A stretch of 64,000 bases of DNA from SB25 sp050180705 (GCA_050180705.1 JBFXDX010000004.1:186001-250000); one strand, 5' to 3'. Positions 46,396-56,981 are shown, numbered from the stretch's first letter. Made by a program: numbers and translations. The notes: generated from the letters alone by a model not told the origin.

Positions 46396-48897
46396 ATGGC
46401 TATTAAGAAATCCGAGTTATACTCCTCACTCTGGGCAAGTTGCGATAAACTGAGAGGTTCTATGGAGCCCAGTCAGTACAAGGACTATGTGTTGATATTG
46501 CTATTCGTTAAGTATGTTTCCGATAAGTATGCTAACGACCCCGATGCGCTTATAAAGATTCCCAAAGGGGGCAGCTTTAAGGATATGGTTGCCCTTAAAG
46601 GGCAAAAGGATATTGGCGAAAAAATGGATATAGCCATAAGTGCCCTTGCAAAGGAGAACGACCTTGTGAACGTTATCGATGTAATCAGTTTTCAGGACGA
46701 GGAGAAGTTGGGCAAGGGTAAGGAAATGGTTGATAAGCTAACCGACCTAGTTACCATATTTGAGAATCAGGCACTCGATTTTAGCAAGAACAGAGCCGAG
46801 GGCGATGATATTCTTGGTGATGCCTACGAGTATTTGATGCGCCACTTCGCTTCAGATAGCGGCAAGAGCAAAGGTGAGTTCTATACCCCTGCCGAGGTTA
46901 GCCGTGTGTTGGCAAAAGTTATTGGTGTTAAAAAGGAAAGCAAGGAGAAGCAAACCATATACGACCCAACATGTGGTTCGGGTTCGCTACTGCTTAAAGT
47001 AGCCGAGGAGGCCGAAACCAAAGTGAACCTTTACGGACAGGAGAAAACGGTTGTAACCGCTGCTCTTGCCCGCATGAATATGATTCTACACAACAACCCC
47101 GAAGCCATTATTGAGAAAGGGCAAAGCACCCTCTCCGACCCTCTGCACAGAAATGAACTGGGCAATTTAAAGACATTCGATTTTGTGGTTGCAAACCCTC
47201 CGTTCTCATCCAAGAACTGGACTGATGGATTCGACCCTGCCAACGATATCTTTGGCAGATTTGAACCCGACAAAATACCACCCGCAAAGAATGGCGACTA
47301 CGCTTTTCTTCTGCATATAGTTAAATCGCTTAAAAGCACAGGTAAAGGGGCGTGCATACTTCCTCATGGTGTACTTTTCCGTGGAAATGTGGAAGCAGAG
47401 ATACGAAAAAGCCTAATAAAGAAAGGATACATAAAGGGTATTATTGGGTTACCTGCCAATTTGTTTTACGGCACAGGAATTCCTGCATGCGTTATTGTGG
47501 TGGATATGGAGAATGCTGAGGCAACCAAAGACCTCCCCGATGAGCAAAGAGGTATCTTTATGGTTGATGCAAGCAAGGGATACATAAAGGATGGCAACAA
47601 GAATAGGCTGCGTGAACAGGATATCCATAAAATTACCGATGTTTTCAACAAACAAACAGAGCTGCCCAAGTACAGCCGTTTTGTAAGTATTGCCGAGATT
47701 AGTAACCCCAAGAATGATTACAACCTGAATATCCCAAGGTATATTGACAACCAAGAGGTGGAAGATATACAGGATATTGAGGCACACCTGCTAGGCGGTA
47801 TTCCAAACACTGATATTGATGCGCTGAACCAGTACTGGGAGGTTTACCCATCGCTAAAAAAGTTACTTTTCAAAAAAAGCGATAGGGAGAAGTACAGCCT
47901 GCTTAACGTTGATAAGGCAGAGATAAAGAACACCATATTCCACCATCCCGAATTTGTTGATTTCACACAAAAATTGGCCAACCTATTTGGCGAATGGAAA
48001 GTTAGAAACACCGAGTACCTTAAATCCTTAACGGTTGGACTCAAACCCAAGCAGGTAATTACTGCTATCTCCGAGGATGCACTAAGCACTTATACCGATA
48101 AGAAACTGATTGATAAGTACGATGTGTACCAGCATATAATGAACTTCTGGAACGAGGTGATGCAGGACGATTGCTACATTATTGCCGTTGATGGATGGAA
48201 AGCCGAACCATACCGTATTCTGGTTGAAGGCAAGAATGGCAAGCAAACCGATAAGGGCTGGGAGTGCGACCTTGTTCCTAAAGCGTACGTAATTGACCGA
48301 TACTTCAGTAAGGAGAAAAAACATATTGAGGAGCTGGAGGCACAGAAGGAAACCATCACGGCTCAAATTGCAGAGCTAGAAGAGGAGCATACGGCAGAGG
48401 AAGGTTATTTTGCCGATTTCGACAAGGTAAACAAAGCCTCAGTACAGAAAAGGCTAAACGAGATAAATGCCGCAAAAAAGAAATCCAAAAAGGAAACCAA
48501 GGAGTACAGCCAAGCAGCCGAGCCTACCGCTGAGTATGGAACTACAGCCAAGGAAACAGAGGTACTTGAGCAATACCTAAGCCTTACCAAAAAACTAGCC
48601 GAACTAACCCGAACCATTAAGGATGCCACCATTGCGCTCGATGGCAAGGCTCTTAGCCGATATAAAACCCTAACCACCGATGAAATAAAGCAGCTAGTGG
48701 TTGACGATAAGTGGATGGCGAGCATTGAGAAAAGCGTTAAGACCGAAATGGAACGTATTAGCCAACGCCTAACTCAACGCATAAAAGAGCTGGCCGAACG
48801 TTATGAGGCCCCTCTGCCTGTAATGCTGAACGAAGCGAAGAATCTCGAAGAAATAGTGAATAATCACTTATCTAAAATGGGGTTTGTATGGAAGTAA
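46396..48897 (+). CDS. hsdM: Type I restriction-modification methyltransferase subunit HsdM
   Basis: An 833-residue DNA adenine N6-methyltransferase. The HsdM N-terminal helical domain (1-150) opens with KKSELYSSLWASCDKLRG. GEFYTPAEVSRVLA leads into SAM motif I DPTCGSGSLLL (190-200) and the catalytic motif IV VANPPFSS (NPPF 267-270). The C-terminal ~350 residues add a long coiled coil (about 630-730), longer than classic HsdM. It works with HsdS to methylate the recognition site and with HsdR to cut. Its GC content and codon use are higher than those of hsdS and mcrBC that follow. The hsdS start overlaps its end by 10 bases. Confidence 0.96.
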   Translation: MAIKKSELYSSLWASCDKLRGSMEPSQYKDYVLILLFVKYVSDKYANDPDALIKIPKGGSFKDMVALKGQKDIGEKMDIAISALAKENDLVNVIDVISFQDEEKLGKGKEMVDKLTDLVTIFENQALDFSKNRAEGDDILGDAYEYLMRHFASDSGKSKGEFYTPAEVSRVLAKVIGVKKESKEKQTIYDPTCGSGSLLLKVAEEAETKVNLYGQEKTVVTAALARMNMILHNNPEAIIEKGQSTLSDPLHRNELGNLKTFDFVVANPPFSSKNWTDGFDPANDIFGRFEPDKIPPAKNGDYAFLLHIVKSLKSTGKGACILPHGVLFRGNVEAEIRKSLIKKGYIKGIIGLPANLFYGTGIPACVIVVDMENAEATKDLPDEQRGIFMVDASKGYIKDGNKNRLREQDIHKITDVFNKQTELPKYSRFVSIAEISNPKNDYNLNIPRYIDNQEVEDIQDIEAHLLGGIPNTDIDALNQYWEVYPSLKKLLFKKSDREKYSLLNVDKAEIKNTIFHHPEFVDFTQKLANLFGEWKVRNTEYLKSLTVGLKPKQVITAISEDALSTYTDKKLIDKYDVYQHIMNFWNEVMQDDCYIIAVDGWKAEPYRILVEGKNGKQTDKGWECDLVPKAYVIDRYFSKEKKHIEELEAQKETITAQIAELEEEHTAEEGYFADFDKVNKASVQKRLNEINAAKKKSKKETKEYSQAAEPTAEYGTTAKETEVLEQYLSLTKKLAELTRTIKDATIALDGKALSRYKTLTTDEIKQLVVDDKWMASIEKSVKTEMERISQRLTQRIKELAERYEAPLPVMLNEAKNLEEIVNNHLSKMGFVWK

Positions 48898-50054
48898 AAC
48901 AAGGATATAAGAAAACTGAAATTGGGATTATTCCTGAGGATTGGGAGGTCGTTCATATTGGAAATTTATTTGAATTTAAGAATGGCTTAAATAAAGAAAA
49001 ACAATACTTTGGCAAAGGGACTCCCATTGTCAACTACATGGATGTGTATAAGAATAATGGGTTATATGCTAATGGTATTCAGGGAAAGGTTACGTTATCT
49101 AGACAGGAAATTAAAAATTACGAAGTCAAAAAAGGTGATGTGTTTTTTACAAGAACGTCTGAAACTGTAGACGAGATTGGGGTGTCGAGTGTTATGCTTG
49201 AAGATGTAAAAGACACTGTTTTTAGTGGGTTTATATTAAGAGCAAGACCAAAGAATAATTCACTTTTTGATAATTATAAAAAGTACTGCTTCTCAACCCA
49301 ACAAGTTCGCAAGGAGATAACAAATAAGAGTACCTATACAACAAGAGCACTGACTAATGGGAGATTATTATCACAAGTAAAAATACCTTTGCCTTCTTAC
49401 AAAGAGCAAACCGCCATAGCCACCGCCCTATCCGATACCGATGCCCTAATTGAAAGCCTTGAGAACCTAATTGCCAAGAAACGCCTAATTAAACAAGGGG
49501 CAATGCAGGAACTGCTTAAACCTAAGGAGGGGTGGGAAATGAAGAAATTGGGGGATAGTTTAGTTATTAAAAAAGGACAACTTATAACCGAGAGCAAAAC
49601 TATTAATGGGAATATTCCTGTAATTGCTGGTGGTAAAACGCCTGCATATTTTCATAATAAGGCAAATCGTTTTGGTAAAACGATAACTGTTAGTTGTTCT
49701 GGGGCAAGTGCTGGATATGTAGCATTTCATAATTATCCAATATTTGCCTCAGATTGCTCAACAATAGAGGAACACAAAGATTATTCAATCCAATATATCT
49801 TTTATTTATTGCTATCTATACAAGATAAAATATACAAAATGCAGACAGGTGGTGCGCAACCACATATTCACCCGAGCGATTTAAGACCAATTGAACTTCC
49901 ATTTCCTAAGAAAGAGAAACAAGAACAAATAGCCACCATTCTTTCTGATATGGATAAGGAAGTTGAAGCTTTGGAGTTTAAACTTGAGAAGTACAGGAAA
50001 ATTAAGGTGGGAATGATGCAGCAGCTATTAACTGGGAAAATAAGATTGGTATAA
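48888..50054 (+). CDS. hsdS: Type I restriction-modification specificity subunit HsdS
   Basis: A 388-residue specificity protein with two target-recognition domains. TRD1 starts at GIIPEDWEVVHIGNLFEFKNG. The first conserved spacer helix is EQTAIATALSDTDALIESLENLIAKK; TRD2 starts at PKEGWEMKKLGDSLVIKKG; the second spacer helix is EKQEQIATILSDMDKEVEALE and the end is MMQQLLTGKIRLV. The two half-repeats set the spacing of the bipartite DNA target. TRD regions are AT-rich compared with hsdM, as expected for exchanged specificity modules. It overlaps hsdM by 10 bases and is followed by mcrB after one base. Confidence 0.95.
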   Translation: MEVKQGYKKTEIGIIPEDWEVVHIGNLFEFKNGLNKEKQYFGKGTPIVNYMDVYKNNGLYANGIQGKVTLSRQEIKNYEVKKGDVFFTRTSETVDEIGVSSVMLEDVKDTVFSGFILRARPKNNSLFDNYKKYCFSTQQVRKEITNKSTYTTRALTNGRLLSQVKIPLPSYKEQTAIATALSDTDALIESLENLIAKKRLIKQGAMQELLKPKEGWEMKKLGDSLVIKKGQLITESKTINGNIPVIAGGKTPAYFHNKANRFGKTITVSCSGASAGYVAFHNYPIFASDCSTIEEHKDYSIQYIFYLLLSIQDKIYKMQTGGAQPHIHPSDLRPIELPFPKKEKQEQIATILSDMDKEVEALEFKLEKYRKIKVGMMQQLLTGKIRLV

Positions 50055-50055
50055 T

Positions 50056-51876
50056 ATGGAATTTAGTTTCTTCGGAGAATTAGTAGATAAAGTAAATACA
50101 GTTTTAGGTGAATTCTGTAATGAATTCGGTTCTAAGCGAAAAGAACTTGCAGGTTTAGGAAAAGCACCTAAGCGTGGAATTTTATTCAAATATGAAAATG
50201 AAAACAGAGATTGGGTAATAAATGAAGGTGGTGGGACTGAGTTGCAATACCATCTTGCTTTTTATCACGATATTTTGGAAATCCAATATGGCTTAGGTTT
50301 CAACACGCAATACGTACCTTTTGCAAACGAAATGAGTCCCATTGAATATATGCAACCTTATATGTTTGGCTTTCTTAAAAACGAAAAAGAAATTAGAGCG
50401 ATTTTACCAGACTATGATTTTGTTTTTGGGAATATTCAGCAACTTAAAAAACCAAAAAATAATGAATACACTCTTTTTGGAAAAAGTATAAATGTAGAAG
50501 ATACGGAAGAAGTTTTTTTTATTGAAGACAGTGTATTTGACTGTATTATTTTAGATTTAAAAAAACAATTTCAAGCATACCAAATCATTTTCAAAGACAA
50601 AAACAACTTTAGTAAAGTAGCTATGGATAATCAAAATATAATAGATGCATTAATGCATAAAGGTCAAATTATCTTACAAGGCCCTCCTGGTACAGGCAAA
50701 ACCTATACGGCAAAAGATGTAGCCGAACAAATGCTATCTTCAAAAATTTCACAAGATAAAAAACTACAAAAGACTTATCTTGAAAGTTCAGACCAATTTA
50801 TGTTAATTCAATTTCATCCTGCTTATTCCTATGAGGATTTTGTGAGAGGAATTGTGGCTGAGAGCAAAGGTGAGACGATTGAATATAAAACAAAGGATAA
50901 ATTGCTTGCAGAATTTGCCAAAGCAGCATATGCCAATTATGTCAATAGCAGCAAAGCTCCCGATGTGTATTCAAAAGAAAAGTGGATAGAAACGCAGTTT
51001 TCATCTTTTGTTGAAGATATCGAAGAAAAACTAGAATTGGAAGAGAAAATTGAATTGACTAAAAAGGTTTCAATTTTCGATATTGATACCGATGCGTTTC
51101 GATACAAGGGACAAGAAGGCTGGGTGAAAAATGGCAATAGAATGTTGTTCTCTGATATAATCAAAGCATATTATGATGAAAACAAATCCAGACAAGATGT
51201 AAAGAAAAACACACGATTGTCTGGTTTAGCACATCATCATGCAAGCTATTACATCAGAGTGCTGGATTTGTTTAAAGAGTTTTTAAAAGAAAAAGAACTT
51301 GTATATTTAGAGAATGAACAACAAAATGAGAACCTCAAATCATTTGTTTTGATTATAGATGAAATAAATCGGGCTAACCTACCAGCCGTTTTAGGAGAAT
51401 TAATATATGCTTTGGAATACAGAGGCGAGAAAGTTGAAAGTATGTATTCAACTATAGAAGACGGCAACACATTGATTTTGCCACCCAACCTTTATATCAT
51501 TGGAACAATGAACACATCCGACCGTAGCGTAGGACATATAGATTACGCTATACGCAGAAGATTTGCCTTTATTGAAATTTTACCAAAGGTATTAGAGGTG
51601 GATAATTTTGAACTGGAACTATTCAAGCAAGTATCTTCACTATTTATTCAGAATTTCGATGAATATATAAAAAACGATACAGTTGGGTTAAAGGTATCAG
51701 AGCATTTGTCTGAAGAATTCAGACCTGAGGATGTTTGGTTAGGGCATAGCTATTTTATTAAAGGTAAAGATGATTTCTCTTTAAGAAAAAAATATGAAAT
51801 CGTCCCCATTTTAAAAGAGTATGTAAAAGACGGAATACTTAAACAAAGTGCAGAACCCATTATTAATTCATTATAA
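50056..51876 (+). CDS. mcrB: McrB-like AAA+ GTPase of a modification-dependent restriction system
   Basis: A 606-residue protein. The N-terminal ~190 residues are a variable part that would bind modified DNA (FKYENENRDWVINEGGGTEL with FYHDILEIQYGL). The AAA+ motor has Walker A QGPPGTGKTYTAKDVAEQM (209-216), Walker B VLIIDEINRANLPAVLGELIYALE, sensor NTSDRSVGHIDYAIRRRFAF and the C-terminal GHSYF. McrB forms GTP-driven rings that translocate DNA for the McrC nuclease. The classic MNTADRS signature reads MNTSDRS here. The gene is embedded between hsdS and hsdR and clearly more AT-rich than hsdM. Confidence 0.9.
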   Translation: MEFSFFGELVDKVNTVLGEFCNEFGSKRKELAGLGKAPKRGILFKYENENRDWVINEGGGTELQYHLAFYHDILEIQYGLGFNTQYVPFANEMSPIEYMQPYMFGFLKNEKEIRAILPDYDFVFGNIQQLKKPKNNEYTLFGKSINVEDTEEVFFIEDSVFDCIILDLKKQFQAYQIIFKDKNNFSKVAMDNQNIIDALMHKGQIILQGPPGTGKTYTAKDVAEQMLSSKISQDKKLQKTYLESSDQFMLIQFHPAYSYEDFVRGIVAESKGETIEYKTKDKLLAEFAKAAYANYVNSSKAPDVYSKEKWIETQFSSFVEDIEEKLELEEKIELTKKVSIFDIDTDAFRYKGQEGWVKNGNRMLFSDIIKAYYDENKSRQDVKKNTRLSGLAHHHASYYIRVLDLFKEFLKEKELVYLENEQQNENLKSFVLIIDEINRANLPAVLGELIYALEYRGEKVESMYSTIEDGNTLILPPNLYIIGTMNTSDRSVGHIDYAIRRRFAFIEILPKVLEVDNFELELFKQVSSLFIQNFDEYIKNDTVGLKVSEHLSEEFRPEDVWLGHSYFIKGKDDFSLRKKYEIVPILKEYVKDGILKQSAEPIINSL

Positions 51877-51878
51877 AA

Positions 51879-53171
51879 ATGATTGAACTAAGCGAACAAT
51901 ATGGCTATAAAAGCCCGAGGTCAATTGATAATATTGAACGCTTTGCTGCTGCATTAAAACACAGGTCGTACGGCAAGTCTATTCAACGTGGCGAGAATAA
52001 AGCATATTGCTTTAACATAATCCATACACCAGATGAAAGCAATCCTTACCGTTTCGAGACATCCTATTTTGTAGGTGTAGACTGGATTGTAGAAAACGAA
52101 TTGCCTATTTATGTAAAGCCAAAGCTAGACGAGAATACATCGGAAGTGAACTATATAAAAATGCTTTTTGACGCATTAAAAGAGCCTGAAAACTACAATC
52201 ACTTAGACCAACTTTGTGAAATTTATTTTGAAAAACCAAGTATTGCAATTAAACAAAATCAAGACATATTAACTCCTTTGCTCCTCATACAATACATCAA
52301 CATCTTAAAAAAAATTGTTCAAAAAGGGCTAAAGAAATCTTATTATCCTGTTACAAAAAATTTAAATGCTAAAATAAAAGGTAAAATTTTAATTAATGAA
52401 ACAATCAAAAAAAACCACTTCAACAATAAAATGCTTTATAACTATTGCCAATACACCGAGTTCGGCATAAATAGCACTGAAAATAAGGTTTTGAAAAAAG
52501 CATTGGCGTTTTCAATAGCTGCAATGCAGAATATAAAAGGAATTGAAGTTTCTATATTGAATGGTTTAATTAACTATATACAACCTGCATTTACAAATGT
52601 TGATAGTGAAGTAAATATTGAAGAATTAAAATACATAAAACCCAATAAACTATACAAAGAGTATGAACTGGCTTTGAAATTCGCCAAACATATATTGAAA
52701 CGCTATGGATATAATATTTCAAAAGCCAACTCAGCGGTTATCAATACTCCACCATTCTGGATTGACATGAGCAAACTTTTTGAATTGTATGTGTTTTCAA
52801 AATTGAAAGAACGTTTCATGCAGCACAAAGAAGTTACCTATCATCAAAAATTCAATTATCTGGAACCTGATTTTATAGTAAAAACAAATGATGGCACAAC
52901 TAAAATGGTAGTGGATGCCAAATATAAACCGCAATATCAAGATGGCAATATAAGCATTGATGACATTAGACAAATCAGCGGATATGCTAGGCTAAAAAAA
53001 GTATATGATTTTTTGAATATTGAGAATGATAAGATTATTGATTGTCTTGTTGTATACTCGAATCAAAAAGCAAATAGAAAAGATTTCAAAGACGAAAATT
53101 TCAAACTTGAGATAGAAAAAGAATACATTAGGTTTTATAAAATTGGAATTGAATTACCAGTAAAAATATAA
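51879..53171 (+). CDS. mcrC: McrC nuclease subunit of the McrBC system
   Basis: A 430-residue protein. The N-terminal half is the McrB-contacting region. The C-terminal half holds the PD-(D/E)XK nuclease: FNYLEPDFIVKT (Asp331) and MVVDAKYKPQYQ (Asp347, Lys349), after the conserved PPFWIDMSKLFELYVFSKLKERF. It starts two bases after mcrB and is followed by hsdR after three bases, so translation is coupled across the whole block. McrC cuts between two modified sites after McrB-driven translocation. Confidence 0.9.
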   Translation: MIELSEQYGYKSPRSIDNIERFAAALKHRSYGKSIQRGENKAYCFNIIHTPDESNPYRFETSYFVGVDWIVENELPIYVKPKLDENTSEVNYIKMLFDALKEPENYNHLDQLCEIYFEKPSIAIKQNQDILTPLLLIQYINILKKIVQKGLKKSYYPVTKNLNAKIKGKILINETIKKNHFNNKMLYNYCQYTEFGINSTENKVLKKALAFSIAAMQNIKGIEVSILNGLINYIQPAFTNVDSEVNIEELKYIKPNKLYKEYELALKFAKHILKRYGYNISKANSAVINTPPFWIDMSKLFELYVFSKLKERFMQHKEVTYHQKFNYLEPDFIVKTNDGTTKMVVDAKYKPQYQDGNISIDDIRQISGYARLKKVYDFLNIENDKIIDCLVVYSNQKANRKDFKDENFKLEIEKEYIRFYKIGIELPVKI

Positions 53172-53174
53172 ATA

Positions 53175-56100
53175 ATGATGAGTAAAGTAGGCCAAATCGA
53201 ACGAGAAACCCAAAACAGAATCGTTCGGCTGTTTCAGGAACAGCTAGGTTACTGCTATCTTGGTAATTGGGAGGAGCGTGAAAATAATAGCAATATTGAG
53301 GAGGATGAACTAAGGAAGTACCTGAAGAAGACCAATAAATACAGCGATGAGCTTATTAACAAGGCAATTTTTGCCCTTAAAAAGGAGGCAACCATAAACT
53401 CCACCGAAGACCTTTACACCTCCAATAAAGAGGTGTACTCAATGCTTCGATACGGTACACCAAAAAAAGCCGAACTTATTAGCAAGCCCGAAACGGTTCA
53501 TTTTATAGATTGGGAAAATCCACACAATAACAACTTTGCCATTGTTCAGGAGGTTACTATAAAAAACGCCAAAGAGCGTAGACCCGATATTGTTCTATAT
53601 ATCAACGGCATTGCCATTGGTGTGCTCGAACTAAAAAAGGCTAGTGTATCGGCTACCGAGGGTATAAGGCAAAGCATAAGCAATCAGCAGCACCTATTTA
53701 ACAAACCTTTTTTTACAACTATTCAGGTAGTACTGGCTGGCAACGATAGTCAAGGTTTGTATTATGGGACAACCAAAACAGAGGAGAAGTATTTCCTTAA
53801 ATGGAAGGAGGATAATAGCCCATACTCCGAGGGTGAGATACTGCTCGATAAGCATATTCTTCAGTTCTGCAATAAGGAGCGGCTACTCGATTTCATCCAC
53901 AACTTTGTAATTTTCGATTTTGGCACAAAGAAACTTTGTCGCCCAAACCAGTACTTTGGGGTTAAGAACGCCCAAAATTACATCAGCCAAAAGGAAGGTG
54001 GAATAATTTGGCACACCCAAGGAAGCGGTAAAAGTTTAACAATGGTATGGCTGGCAAAGTGGATTCTTGAAAATAACCCTAAAGCCAGACTGCTAATAAT
54101 AACCGATAGAACTGAATTGGACGAGCAAATTGAGGGTGTATTCCTTGGTGTTGGTGAATCTATAGTTCGTACTAAAAGTGGGGCTGATTTAATGGCTCGG
54201 ATTTGTCAAACAACTCCACGCTTACTTTGCAGTCTTATTCATAAGTTTGGCAGCAAGGATGATTCTACTGCCAAGGATTTCATTGCGGAGCTTCAACTAT
54301 CCAAGGATTTCAAACCTTTTGGCGAGTTTGTGGTGTTTATAGATGAGTGCCATCGCACTCAAAGCGGTGAGCTGCACAAGGCTATGAAAGAAATACTCCC
54401 CGAGAACACCATATTTATTGGATTCACAGGAACTCCATTGCTCAAAAAGGATAAGAAGAAAAGCCTAGAGGTTTTCGGCAGGTATATTCACACCTATAAG
54501 TTTGATGAAGGCGTAAGGGATGAGGTTATTCTGGATTTACTTTACGAAGCAAGGGATGTTGACCAGCACGTTTACGACCAAAAAGGAATTGATGAATGGT
54601 TCGAGATAGTTACCAAAGGTATGAACGACCTGCCTAAGGCAGAACTAAAGCAGAAATGGGGTACAATGCAGAAAGTTTTAAGCACTAAAAGCAGGCTCGA
54701 AAAAATAGTTTTTGATATTAGAAAAGATTACCTCACTAAACCAAGGTTAAGGGATGGAAGAGGTAATGCAATGCTTGTTGCACGTAGCATTTATGAGGCT
54801 TGTCGCTACTATGAGATTTTTAAGAGCTTTGGATTTAAAAAATGTGCTATCATAACCAGCTTTGAGCCAACCGAAAGTTCAATTAAAACAGAGGATACAG
54901 GGGAAGGCGAAACCGAAAAACTTGAGCAATTTGAGATTTATCAAAGAATGCTAAAAGATTATGGTTTTAAAGATGCTGAAACTTTTGAGAAATTTGCCAA
55001 GAAAAAGTTCAAGGAAGAACCCGCCAATATGCAGTTGCTAATAGTTGTGGATAAACTGCTAACAGGGTTCGATGCTATTCACTGCACCTATTTATATATT
55101 GACAAACAGATGCAAGACCACGGCTTGTTTCAAGCAATCTGTAGAACAAACCGACTTGGTAAGGAGGAAAAGAACGACCCATACTACAAGGAGTTCGGGT
55201 ACATTGTTGACTATCAAAGTCTACTTAAAAACCTAAACAAAGCCATTACCGATTACACCTCGGATGCTTTTGACGAGTTCGACCCCGAAGATGTTAAGGG
55301 ATTACTTACCAATAGGCTGGAAAAGGCAAAAGAACGACTCGAAGATGCTATTGAGGCCTTACACCAGCTTTGCCTTGATGTACCCCAGCCCAAGCAGTTA
55401 GAGCAATACTATCATTACTTCTGTGGCGACCCATCGAACAAGGACGATTTAAAAGAGCATGAAGAAAAGCGGTTAACGCTATATAAACTAGTGGTAGCCC
55501 TTATAAGAGCATACAATAATATTGCACCAGAAATACTGGATGCTGGTTATACCCAAGCAGAGGCTGATAAGATTAAGGATAAGGTAAACTACTACACCGA
55601 ACTTCGTAATAGTATCAAGCACTACAGTTCCGACTATATTGACCTAAAGAAGTATGAGCCCGATATGCGTCAGATGCTGGACATGTACCTTACTGCCGAC
55701 CCCAGCAGAATGCTATCGAATTTGGGCGAATCGACACTGCTTCAACTAATCGTTGAAAATGGTATTAATGATGCTACAGATAAACTCCCTCATTCAATCA
55801 AGAGTAGCAGAACTGCAATGAGCGAAACCATTGAGAATAATATGCGAAGAACCATCATTCAGGAGATGCCCATAAATCCAGCATATTATGAAAGAATGAG
55901 TGTGTTACTACTTGAACTTATTCGGTTAAGGAAAGAAGGGGTTATCTCCTATGAAGAACTTCTAAGAAAATATGAGGAACTAGCAAAAGATATACAACCT
56001 AATACCAAGAAGCAATATCCCGAAAAAATCAACACCAAGCCACTCCAGGCCTTGTACGACAACCTCGAAAAAAATGAAGAGTTATCAATTGCAATGGATA

Positions 56101-56261
56101 GCCAAGTTCGATACACCAAGGATGACGATTGGAGAAGTTCACACATTAAGCGAAGAAAGGTTGAGATTACCATTAAGCAAGTCCTTAAAGAACATGGCAT
56201 TGAGAATGAAGATGAGGTAAAACGACTATTCGAGTTGATTTCAAATCAAAGGGAGTACTAG
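53175..56261 (+). CDS. hsdR: Type I restriction endonuclease subunit HsdR
   Basis: A 1028-residue motor-nuclease. The N-terminal nuclease has the PD-(D/E)XK site RRPDIVLYINGIAIGVLELKKA (Asp138, Glu152, Lys154). The SF2 translocase follows with Walker A TQGSGKSLT (282-287), motif II FIDECHRTQSG, motif III GFTGTPL, and VDKLLTGFDAIHCTYLYID with FQAICRTNR in the second RecA domain. The C-terminal helical part docks on HsdM. It closes a type I system with hsdM and hsdS but is separated from them by mcrB and mcrC. The next gene starts four bases after its stop. Confidence 0.95.
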   Translation: MMSKVGQIERETQNRIVRLFQEQLGYCYLGNWEERENNSNIEEDELRKYLKKTNKYSDELINKAIFALKKEATINSTEDLYTSNKEVYSMLRYGTPKKAELISKPETVHFIDWENPHNNNFAIVQEVTIKNAKERRPDIVLYINGIAIGVLELKKASVSATEGIRQSISNQQHLFNKPFFTTIQVVLAGNDSQGLYYGTTKTEEKYFLKWKEDNSPYSEGEILLDKHILQFCNKERLLDFIHNFVIFDFGTKKLCRPNQYFGVKNAQNYISQKEGGIIWHTQGSGKSLTMVWLAKWILENNPKARLLIITDRTELDEQIEGVFLGVGESIVRTKSGADLMARICQTTPRLLCSLIHKFGSKDDSTAKDFIAELQLSKDFKPFGEFVVFIDECHRTQSGELHKAMKEILPENTIFIGFTGTPLLKKDKKKSLEVFGRYIHTYKFDEGVRDEVILDLLYEARDVDQHVYDQKGIDEWFEIVTKGMNDLPKAELKQKWGTMQKVLSTKSRLEKIVFDIRKDYLTKPRLRDGRGNAMLVARSIYEACRYYEIFKSFGFKKCAIITSFEPTESSIKTEDTGEGETEKLEQFEIYQRMLKDYGFKDAETFEKFAKKKFKEEPANMQLLIVVDKLLTGFDAIHCTYLYIDKQMQDHGLFQAICRTNRLGKEEKNDPYYKEFGYIVDYQSLLKNLNKAITDYTSDAFDEFDPEDVKGLLTNRLEKAKERLEDAIEALHQLCLDVPQPKQLEQYYHYFCGDPSNKDDLKEHEEKRLTLYKLVVALIRAYNNIAPEILDAGYTQAEADKIKDKVNYYTELRNSIKHYSSDYIDLKKYEPDMRQMLDMYLTADPSRMLSNLGESTLLQLIVENGINDATDKLPHSIKSSRTAMSETIENNMRRTIIQEMPINPAYYERMSVLLLELIRLRKEGVISYEELLRKYEELAKDIQPNTKKQYPEKINTKPLQALYDNLEKNEELSIAMDSQVRYTKDDDWRSSHIKRRKVEITIKQVLKEHGIENEDEVKRLFELISNQREY

Positions 56262-56264
56262 TAG

Positions 56265-56981
56265 ATGCAACAAATCGTTCTGAACGATATTACCATCGAT
56301 ATTGTCCGAAAAGACATTAAGAATATGCACCTTTCGGTATATCCACCATCGGGTAGGGTTCGTTTAGCAGTTCCTTTAGATGTTAACGATGAGGCTATTC
56401 AGCTGTTTGCCATCTCAAAACTTCCTTGGATAAAAAAGAATCAACGCAAGTTTGCAAATCAGGAACGCCAATCACCCAGAGCATTTGTAGATAGGGAGAG
56501 TCACTACTTTCAAGGTAGACGCTACCTTCTAAGAGTTACAGAGCATAACTCCGCACATAGGGTTGAGATAAAAACTAAAACTTATATCGACCTTTATGTT
56601 AGGCCCAATACTTCCGTAGACAAAAGGAATGAAATACTGAATGAGTGGTACAGGACTCAACTAAAAAGGGAAATAGAGCCCATAATAAAACGATGGGAAA
56701 AAGTGATAGGTGTTCATGTTGATGATTGGTCTGTAAAGCAGATGAAAACCAAATGGGGAACTTGTAACATAGAGGATAAACGCATTTGGATAAATCTAGA
56801 GTTGGCAAAAAAGCCCTTATCGTGCTTAGAGTATATTATAGTTCACGAAATGATTCATTTATTGGAACGGCATCATAACGAACACTTCCAAGCCTACCTC
56901 GACAAGTTCCTCCCTCAATGGAAAACTTACAAAGAAGAACTGAATAGGTTTCCTGTAAGTCATGGGGAGTGGGAGTATTAA
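56265..56981 (+). CDS. YgjP/SprT-like zinc metallopeptidase (DUF45) of the restriction locus
   Basis: A 238-residue protein of the YgjP-like metal-dependent hydrolase group. The zinc site is HEMIHLLERHHNEHF (HExxH at 194-198 with a third His downstream), preceded by the conserved KTKWGTCN and WINLELAKKPLSCLEYIIVHE. Genes of this family very often follow hsdR in type I loci, but their role there is not settled. It starts four bases after hsdR and is the last gene of the compound operon. Confidence 0.92.
   Translation: MQQIVLNDITIDIVRKDIKNMHLSVYPPSGRVRLAVPLDVNDEAIQLFAISKLPWIKKNQRKFANQERQSPRAFVDRESHYFQGRRYLLRVTEHNSAHRVEIKTKTYIDLYVRPNTSVDKRNEILNEWYRTQLKREIEPIIKRWEKVIGVHVDDWSVKQMKTKWGTCNIEDKRIWINLELAKKPLSCLEYIIVHEMIHLLERHHNEHFQAYLDKFLPQWKTYKEELNRFPVSHGEWEY

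Noticed and set aside
47449..47787. Open frame of 112 codons on the minus strand
   Set aside because: Antisense to the well-conserved hsdM gene; composition does not look like a real protein.
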